A stretch of DNA of 64,000 bases from the NCBI GenBank assembly GCA_933207985.1, contig OW240921.1, positions 95,517,192 to 95,581,191 of the forward strand, in the 5' to 3' direction. This document shows positions 56,641-64,000 of the stretch, piece after piece. Under the pieces are notes generated by a model that saw only the letters and a list, made by a program, of their open reading frames with translations, had not been told where the DNA came from and did not search any database. Numbering within the stretch: position 1 is the first letter of the stretch; each line of letters starts with the position of its first letter. The position numbers and the translations under genes were made by a program. The DNA is from Pelobates cultripes (taxonomy: Eukaryota; Chordata; Amphibia; Anura; Pelobatidae).

Positions 56641-58130
56641 GTAGTGTGAAAGAGCTCCCTGTCCTGCCCCCTGTCCTATAGAGCTCTCCCTTCCATCCTG
56701 TAGAGATCTCCCCTGCCCCTTAGTGGTCTCTCCTCTCCCCCCCACCTCCCTTAGTGGTCTACTTTTCTCCCCGACTTTCCATTAGTGGTCTCTCGTCTCC
56801 CCCTTAGTGGTCTCTGCTCTCCTCTGCCTCCCTTTCCATTAGTGGTCTCTCCTCTCCCCCCCTCCCTTAGTGGTCTCTCCTCTCCCCCACTCCCTTAGCG
56901 GTCTCTCCTCACCCTCCTCCCCTAGTGGTCTCTACACCACCCCCTCCCTCCTTTAGTGGTCTCTCCCTCCCCATGTTCTCCTCAACCACCCCTCCCTGTG
57001 TTCTCATCTCCCCCCGTGTTCTCCTCTTCTTCTCCCCCGTGTTCTCCTCTTCTTTCCCCCTCCCTGTAATCTTCTCCCCTCTCCCTTGTAATTTTCTCTT
57101 CTTCTCCCCTCTTCTCTCCCTGTAATCTTGTCTTCTCCCTGCACCTTTCTTCCCCTGCAATCTTTCTTCTCCTCCCCCCTCCTGGTAATCTTCTCTTCTT
57201 CTCCCTCCCTGTAATCTTCTACTCCACCCCCTTTTAATCTTCTTCTTTCTCCCTCCCTCCCTGTAATCTTCTCCACTCCCCTGTAATCTTCTCTCCCCGC
57301 CTCCCGTAATCTTCTCCCCTCCCTGTAATCTTCTCCCCCAAATCTTCTACACTCCCTCCTGTAATCTTCCACTCCCCCAACTCTCCCTGTAATCATCTCC
57401 CACTCCCACTCCCCCTCCCTCCTGTAATCATCTCCACTCCCCTCCCTGTAATCTTCCACTCCCTCCCTGTAATCTTCTCCACTCCCCTCCCTCCCTAAAA
57501 TCATTCCCACTCCCTCCTGTAATCTCCACTCCCCTCCCTCCCTGTAATCATCTCCACTTCCTCCCTCCCTCTTTAATCCTCCACTTCTCCCCTTTTAATT
57601 ATCTCTATTCTCCTCTCCTTTTTTAATCTTCCACTTCCCTCCTCCTTTAATTTTTTCTTACCTCTCTCCTCCCTGTAATCTCTCCACTTCCCTCCTTTTC
57701 TAATCATTCCCACTTCTCTCCTTTTTAATTTTTCTACTTCCCTTCCTCCTGTAATCTTTTCTCTCTACTTCCTCCTTCTACCTCATTCTACTTCTCCTCT
57801 CCTCTTTTACCTTTCCACTTTCCCTTTTCTACCTTTTCTACTCTCCTCCCTTTACCTTTCTCTACTCTCCTCCTTTTAATTTTTCTACTTCCTCCTGTAC
57901 CTTTTTTCCACTTCTCCTCCTTTTTACCTACTTCTCCTCCTTTACCTTTTCTACTTCCTCCTCCCTGTAATTTTTCCTACTTCCTCTCCTCCTTTTTTGC
58001 ATCTTTTTTCTACTTCCTCCTCTCCTGTACCTCTACTCTCCTCCTTTTACCTTTTTCTACTCTCCTCTCCTGTACCTTTCTACTTCCTCAGAGCTACTCT
58101 TCTGTAGTACTTCAGTGTAATCTTCTCCTC
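56641..58130. repeat. Long CT-rich (polypyrimidine) tract
   Basis: About 1.5 kb almost without A or G runs. First 'ttagtggtctctcctctccc' units, then 'ccctccctgtaatcttctcc' units that decay to 'ttttacctttctactctcc' toward the right. One strand is strongly pyrimidine-biased. Frames on the minus strand (168 codons, Arg/Glu/Gly-rich) are artefacts. Confidence 0.95.
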
Positions 58131-58558
58131 ACCTCCCCTTCCCTGTAGCACTCAGTGTGCACTTCCTGTGGTCGCGGCCACGCTATAGGGAAGGGGAGGT
58201 GAGGCAGTGCGGCAGCCGTCTACAGAGCGCTCAGGCGGCTGCAGCATTTAAAGAGCCAGCAATGGGCGCGCAGGGCGCCCCCTCCTATATGAACATTAAA
58301 GCATCACTATTTCTGTTTAGCTATTTTTGTTTGACATCTTTACCCTATTTGATTGATATTGTAAATATGCACATACAGTAAGTATACAATACACAGTATG
58401 TACATAGCAAGGGATGTTCTAACTTCTGTAAGTACAGTAAGTCCTTACAGTCTGCCTATCGCCATTATCTGAGGGAAATAATACTACATGAAATTGCTTC
58501 CTGTAGATAAACATTCGCTCCCTTATAAATTAACAACTATTTCATACTACTCGTGAGT
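58131..58558. other. GC-rich end of the composite repeat, then AT-rich sequence
   Basis: 58140-58290 is GC-rich with 'gtcgcggccacgc' and 'gggcgcgcagggcgcc'. The rest is AT-rich with no recognised element. Confidence 0.35.
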
Positions 58559-58599
58559 TAGAGTTGAACGAAGGGACAGCTTAGGAAAGAATTCTGCAA

Positions 58600-59545
58600 A
58601 CTAGTACATTAGTGGGGTACACTTCATATCTGAGAGTCAAATAGAAACGTCAAATACTGCTGTCACATTGCAGTTTTAAAACTTAAATTTTATTGGATGC
58701 TAAAAAGTACATTAGTGGGGTGCACCTCATATCTGAGAGTCAAATAAAAGCATCAAATACTGCGGTTACAGCGCAATTGTAAACATTCTTATTTTCTGGG
58801 TGCTAATCTGCTAAATAGTAAATTTGGGGCGTGCTCTTCATTTCTGAGAGTCAAATAGAAACGTCAAATAGTGCTGTGACATAGCATTTTTAAACATTCA
58901 AATTTTTGGGCTGCTACATAGTACATTTGCGGCCTGCGGTGCACTTCATATCTGAGAGTCAAATAGAACCGTCAAATATTGTGCTTACATTGCAGTTGTA
59001 AAAATTCTAATTCTGTAGGTGCTAAAAATTTGATGCCTGCACTTCATATCTGAGAGTCAAATAGAGGCGTCAAATAGTGCGCTTACAGCGCAGTTTGAAA
59101 CATCCTTATTTTCTGGGTGCTAATCTGCTAAATAGTAAATTTGAGGCGTGCCCTTCAAATCTTTAGGTGCTAAAAATTTGATAGGAGCACTTCATATCTG
59201 AGAGTCAAATAGAAGCGTCAAATAGTGCGCTTACCACGCAGTTTGAAACAATCTTATTTTCTGGGTGCTAATCTGCTAAATAGTAAATTTGGGGCGTGCT
59301 CTTCATATGTCAGAGTCAAATACTGCGGTTACAGCGCAATTGTAAACATTCTTATTTTCTGGGTGCTAATCTGCTAAATACTAAATTTGGAGTGTGCCCT
59401 TCATAACTGATAGTCAAATACTGCGGTTACAGCGCAATTGTAAACATTCTTATTTTCTGGGTGCTAATCTGCTAAATAGTAAATTTGCGGTGTGCTCTTC
59501 ATATGTCAGAGTCAAATAGAAGCGTCAAATAGTGCGCTTACGACG
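58600..59545. repeat. hAT subterminal tandem repeats
   Basis: About nine degenerate units of 95-150 bp with the core 'cttcatatctgagagtcaaa' and 'taatctgctaaatagtaaat'. The same units appear in reverse at 12190-12335 and 12831-13207. Such arrays near hAT ends often bind transposase. That role is inference. Confidence 0.88.
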
Positions 59546-61997
59546 CTTCGTAACAACGCCAACAAACTAGTTAACACCCCAAAAGACATTAACGACGCCT
59601 TCACGGAATACTTCCAGAAACTATATAACCACTCACCCCAGGAGAGCGACGCCCAGACCCAATATATCCCTTGCATAGCCGACTTCCTAACTCACACAGA
59701 CCTACCCAGGGTAACAACAGAGGAGGCCAACACTCTGGAAGAATCCATTACACAGGAGGAGGTAGAAGCTGCGATATCCGCCCTTAAGGGAAACAAAGCA
59801 CCAGGACCTGACGGCTACGATATGAGCTACTACAAAAAATTTAAGACGGAACTGACACCCTCCCTCACCAAACTATGTAACCACTTCCTCCAGGGGGGAA
59901 CCCCAGACCGCGACATGGCTACCGCCAACATAATCCTATTGCCCAAACCCAACAAAGACGCCACGTTTGCCACAAACTATAGACCTATTTCCCTCATCAA
60001 CACCGACTTAAAAATATTTGCGAAAATATTAGCGAAGAGACTGACGCCTCTGTTGCCCAAATTAATACACCCAGATCAGGTCGGTTTCATGCCGGGACGC
60101 CAGTTATATGAAAATGCAAGTACAGGTGCAGACTTGATGTGACATATGTCAAACTCTAAGCTACCATCCCTTGTCCTCTCCCTTGACGCTGAATAGGCCT
60201 TTGATAGAGTGCAATGGCCTTTTCTGTTCCATCTGCTCCAAATGCAAGGCTTCCCCGACCCCTACATCACTGCAATAAAGGCCCTATACACAGACCTACA
60301 AGCACAAACCATAATAACAGGAGCCCCAAAATCCCCGTTCTGAGTGAGCAACGGAACGAGACAGGGATGCCCCCTGTCACCACTCCTATTTGCGATCATC
60401 TTAGAGCCGCTCCTGCACCTCATTAGAACCAACCAAAACATAAAAGGGGTGCAATTAGGGGATGAACAATTTAAAGTAGCAGCATATGCGGATGATATAC
60501 TCCTAACACTCACAGACCCGACCCTATCAATGGCAAATCTAGAAAAGCTCCTGCGAACATATGTGGACGTGTCAGGGTACAAAGTCAACCTTACAAAGTC
60601 AACAGCATTGCCATTCCATGTACCTGACCAAGAGATACAACACATCAGACATACCTACCACATCAAAACCAACACAGACGTACTCACATATCTAGGCGTC
60701 AGACTTACAGCAGACCACAACACACTATTCAGACACAATTATACACCCCTGATCACTAAGCTCAAGACCGACTTGGAAAACTGGACGGACAAACCCATCA
60801 CATGGCTAGGTCGCCTACACTCAATAAAAATGAACCTTCTACCAAGACTACTATTCCTATTCCAAGCACTTCCGACCCGAGTTACCAAGAGCGATTTAGC
60901 TGACATACAAAAGGTGGTAGATGCCTTTATCTGGCAGAGGAAGCGGCCCGGAATAGCCAAAACAATACTATAATCCCAAATGGAGACGAGGCCTGAGAAT
61001 TCCCCACCATTATTATATCGCAGCTCAAGTAGCCCAAATAGCCCACTGGCACTGCCCCATAAATCAACACCGATGGGTTGACATAGAATCCCTCATGACG
61101 GGTGCAGACCTCCCACAGTTCCTCATATGGACACCGAGAAAACATAGAGTACTCTTACGGACCGATTGCCCTGCCATTCTAAACTTCAATAGCTTATGGG
61201 ACCAAATCGCACAGAAATTTAAACTTACAGACAATGACCCCATTACTACGCAACAGAGCATTCCCACCGGGACTTAGGGCAAGAGACTTTAAAGGCATAG
61301 AAGCCACAGGCCTACAACGCTACACTCACCTATATAATGACAGCCAGCTAGTACCATACCAATACTTACAAACCCTTGCCCCGCTAAAAACCCGTGACTT
61401 CTTCCGATACGTCTAATTGAGAGATTTTGCACAAACCAAAGAGGTTAAAACGGCAAATGCCAAACCCATTACGTTCTTTGAACAAATCTGCCTAAAAGAA
61501 AAAATGCCAGCAAATACAAAAGTTTCTATATGCACGACCCTACAGGAACAAGCATACAAAATAATGCTACGGTGGTATACAACCCCTGTTAAACAATGCC
61601 ACATGCAACTATGTCCCACAGACACCTGCTGGCGACTATGCGGGGAAAAAGGCACATACATCCTCATGTGGTGGCACTGCACTAAAGTTAAAGAGTTTTG
61701 GGGGAAAATAGTAGACATGAACACGAGAATTTACAACGACGAATAACACTGGACCCTTGGGCGTGTCTCCTATCACGACCAACGGAAGGGCTAGACAAAC
61801 ATGACCAAAGACTATTGAATATGCTTAATTTAGCAGCATTAGCACAATACTGGATAAAACCTGAGACACCCCCAATCTCTCTAATAATCTCCAAAATCAG
61901 GGATAATTATTTAATGGACAAGATGACAGCACAGGTCCGCAACACCACTACCACATTCCAAAAGGTATGGGCCCTATGGGAAGAATATGATGAATAA
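59546..61997 (+). pseudogene. L1/Tx1-like ORF2: RT and C-terminal part, with stops
   Basis: The endonuclease is missing. From 59550: 'DINDAFTEYFQKLYN', 'ALKGNKAPGPDGYDMSYYKK', 'ANIILLPKPNKDATFATNYR', 'RPISLINTDLKIFAKILAKR', 'HPDQVGFMPGRQLYEN', then a stop at 60140. 'LSLDAE' is followed by a stop and 'AFDRVQW', then 'NGTRQGCPLSPLLFAIILEP' and 'AAYADDILLTL' with the catalytic Asp pair intact. C-terminal frames run to 61997 with frame changes at 60973, 61416 and 61746. This is a different, GC-richer subfamily from the L1 at 31.7-38.3 kb. Confidence 0.9.
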
Positions 61998-62165
61998 ACA
62001 CAAGACGAATTAGCGCTCACCCACAGACGATTATTCACTCGTGCAATTCAGGGTAATACTTCTGAATTTAACTATATTTTCCTTCTATTTTGTTCTTCTT
62101 TTGTACATATTTTCCTGTTCATGTTCCATACATAAAATAAAATAAAAACTTTGACAGACAAAATG
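59546..62165 (+). mobile_element. L1/Tx1-like LINE, 5'-truncated
   Basis: It begins abruptly inside ORF2 and ends with 'aaaataaaataaaaactttg' and 'acagacaaaatgg', a LINE-like 3' end. The left junction is with a hAT repeat unit. I cannot see a clear target duplication. Confidence 0.8.
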
Positions 62166-62218
62166 GAATACTGAACAATGTCAGCTTCTGCGCAAGCCAC
62201 ACGAATTGTACTAACAAT

Positions 62219-62998
62219 ATGGAAGAGATTGATTGCACTGATGCACAACCACTTATGTGTCAGGATGTGGACATGCAAGGATCACCGCAGCACGTCTCTG
62301 ATGATGACGAAACACAGGTGCCCACTGCTGTGGCTTTCGGCAGTGTGCAGACCGGCAAGGAGGGCAGGGTTGAGGAGTGGGTGGAAGATGATGTGGAGGA
62401 TGATGAGGTCCTAGACCCCACATGGAATGAAGGTCATGCAAGTGACGTGTGCAGTTTGGAGGAAGAGGCGGTGGTCGCACAGAGGCACCAGCACAGCATA
62501 AGAGGGAGCAGGGTGCAAAAGCGGAGCGGCCGTCCCCTAGACAGTACGCCTGCTACTGCCCACCGCACCCAGGGACCGAGCACACCAAAGCCAGCTCCAA
62601 GGAGTTCCCTGGCATGGCAGTTCTTCAGACAATGTGCTGACGACAAGACACGAGTGGTTTGCACGCTGTGCAATCAGAGCCTGAAGCGAGGCATAAACGT
62701 GCTAAACCTGAGCACAACCTGCATGACCAAACATCTACATGCAAAGCACGAGCTGCAGTGGAGTAAGCACCTCAAAAACCAAAAAAAGTCTCAGGCTCCT
62801 CCTGCTTCCTCTTCTGCTGCTGTCTCGGCCTCTTCCTCCACCTCTGGAGTCAGAGTGGCACCTGCCAGACAGCAAATAGAGGATGTGGCAGCAACGCCAC
62901 CACGTCCGCCACCATCCCCAAGCATCTCCACACTGTCCCATGTAAGTGTTCAGCTGTCCATCTCCCAAACACTGGAGAAAGAGGAAGTACCCCCCTAG
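62219..62998 (+). pseudogene. hAT transposase N-terminus with BED zinc finger
   Basis: The frame from ATG 62219 (MEEIDCTDAQPLMCQDVDMQ) has an acidic N-terminus, then a BED finger at about residues 138-181: 'SLAWQFFRQCADD', 'RVVCTLCNQSLKRG' (Cys-x2-Cys) and 'MTKHLHAKHE' (His-x4-His). A serine/proline-rich linker follows. The frame ends at 62998, while the homologous protein goes on in the frame starting near 62946, so a frameshift separates the finger from the catalytic part. BED fingers of hAT transposases bind the subterminal repeats. Confidence 0.88.
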
Positions 62999-64000
62999 CC
63001 ACCCGCGATCCCTGGCCCTGAATGCCAGCATTTCAAAATTCATGGCCTTTGAAATGCTGTCATTCCGTCTGCTGGAGACGGACAGTTTTAAAAACCTGAT
63101 GGCGGTGGCTGTCCCACAATACGTGGTTCCCAGCCGCCACTACTTTTCCAGGCGAGTCATCCCTTCCCTGCACAACCAATTGGCGGACAAAATCAGCTGT
63201 GCACTGCGCAACTCCATCTGTGGCAAGGTCCACAAAACCACAGATACGTGGACCAGTAAGCACGGGCAGGGACGCTATATCTCCCTACCTGCACACTGGG
63301 CAAATGTTGTGATGTCTGCGCCTAAGGCGGATAGCAGTTTGGCGCATGTCCTCCCGCCACCAAGGATTGCAGGGTATTTCTCTTTGCCTCCTGTCGCCTC
63401 CTCCTCCTACTCCGCTTCCTCCTCCTCTACCACCACCTCATCCAGGCAGCGTAACACCTTCACCACCAACTTCAGCACAGCCAGGGGGAAACGACAGCAG
63501 GCTGTTTTAAAACTGATATGTTTGGGGGGAAACCCCACACTGCGTAGGAGCTGTGGACGGGTGTGGAGCAACAGACCGATGAGTGGTTGTTGACACTGAG
63601 CCTCAAGCCCGGCCTGGTGGTGTGCGATAATGGGCGAAATCTCGCAGCAGCTCTGGGCCTAGCCGGTTTGCCGCACATCCCTTGCCTGGCGCATGTGCTG
63701 AATTTGGTAGTGCAGAAATTCATGAAAAACTACCCAGATATATCAGAGCTGCTGCACAAAGTGCGGGCCGTCTGTGCGCACTTTCAGCATTCTCACCCTG
63801 CTGCTGCTCACCTATCTCCACCTTGCACATGTTGGAGAGACTGTGCGAGAGGCAGCAGGCGATAGTGGAGTTTCAGATGCAGCACGCACTGGTCAGTCGC
63901 TCTGCGGAACAGCACCACTTCACCACCAATGAGTGGGCCTCCATGCGAGACCTGTGTGCCATTTTGCACTGTTTTGAGTACTCCACCAACATGGCCAGTG
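62999..64000 (+). pseudogene. hAT transposase catalytic region, broken, cut by window end
   Basis: 63008-63593 carries 'MAFEMLSFRLLETDSFKNLM', 'VPSRHYFSRRVIPSLHNQL' and 'TTDTWTSKHGQGRYISL', including the first catalytic Asp (TDTW). A serine-rich stretch and loss of frame follow at 63593. 63563-63865 gives 'GLVVCDNGRNLAAALGL' (second Asp) and 'HIPCLAHVLNLVVQKFMKNY', the hAT insertion-domain lead-in. After a further frame change near 63810 the text 'TLHMLERLCERQQAIVEFQM' and 'HFTTNEWASMRDLC' continues to the window end. The dimerisation domain is outside. Related to ZBED-type transposases. Confidence 0.85.

Larger units (their letters stand above)
39863..56854 (+). repeat. Second copy of a ~17.1-kb direct duplication
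   Basis: Feature order and sequence match about 23255-39754. The offset is a constant 17091 from 30.7 to 39.3 kb and differs in the proximal part because of indels (17475 at the piggyBac start, about 17420 at the 182-codon module, 17100 at 28971-29190). See findings for allele versus duplication. Confidence 0.95.
58559..64000 (+). mobile_element. ZBED-type hAT transposon, interrupted by an L1; runs off the window
   Basis: It starts TAGAGTTGAACGAA (58559), related to the hAT end at 12649. Subterminal tandem repeats occupy 58600-59545, and the transposase gene starts at 62219 and continues past 64000. The L1 at 59546-62165 separates them. The right end lies outside the window, so the 8-bp duplication (left candidate TCGTGAGT) cannot be checked. 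Confidence 0.65.

Noticed and set aside
57004..57510. 168-codon Arg/Glu/Gly-rich frame on the minus strand
   Set aside because: It is a product of the polypyrimidine tract.

Overview
This window looks like an intergenic or intronic stretch of a large, repeat-rich vertebrate genome, most probably an anuran amphibian. That is an inference from the mix of repeats: L2 LINE 3' ends with the 'atagcgccaacagattccg' signature, L1/Tx1-like LINEs, TTAA-flanked piggyBac, ZBED-type hAT, hairpin MITEs and a frog-like 18S rRNA fragment. There is no bacterial-style gene organisation. I can support no intact host gene. Nearly every long reading frame is a transposon remnant, a pseudogene or the translation of a tandem repeat.

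Layout. 1-9 kb holds dispersed repeats: L2 remnants, a TTA-flanked hairpin MITE at 5.8 kb and a 742-bp hAT MITE with a perfect 8-bp target duplication at 7.9 kb. 9.1-11.5 kb has a 53-bp and a 66-bp minisatellite, a 100-N gap, and an inverted copy of a satellite-carrying repeat seen again at 38.5-39.7 kb. 11.5-13.4 kb is another minisatellite followed by a nest of hAT pieces that includes 78 nt of 18S rRNA. 13.6-16 kb holds two minisatellites, the second split by a solo LTR. 18.8-19.9 kb is an L2 LINE 3' half. 20.7-26.1 kb is a piggyBac element (TTAA ends, transposase on the minus strand) that carries a MITE and a satellite-bearing hAT element.

The dominant structure is a direct duplication of about 17.1 kb. 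Roughly 23.3-39.75 kb is repeated at 39.86-56.85 kb, and a 100-N gap sits exactly at the junction. Each unit carries the piggyBac transposase, a 182-codon ORF module (broken in copy 1), a piggyBac-like arm, an exon-like segment with splice signals, an L2 3' end, a retroposed B-type lamin pseudogene interrupted by a 6.5-kb L1 with a 13-bp target duplication, a 138-bp foldback hAT MITE and CA/TG and CT-rich satellites. The proximal part of the unit differs by indels, a TA-flanked MITE, a 0.5-kb deletion and different inactivating lesions. The distal ~9 kb is almost identical between copies. Either this is a real segmental duplication with recent conversion or, quite plausibly, two haplotypes assembled side by side.

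56.9-58.1 kb is a long CT-rich tract. From 58.56 kb to the window end lies a ZBED-type hAT element whose subterminal repeats (58.6-59.5 kb) are separated from its transposase (62.2 kb onward) by a 5'-truncated L1 LINE (59.55-62.17 kb).

The genes present do not form a pathway. They are the enzymes of separate mobile elements (LINE endonuclease/reverse transcriptase, piggyBac and hAT transposases) and their non-autonomous passengers. The most notable items are the duplication with its mosaic divergence, the nested lamin/L1 event, the 18S fragment abutting a hAT end, and the recurrent association of hAT-type ends with internal minisatellites.
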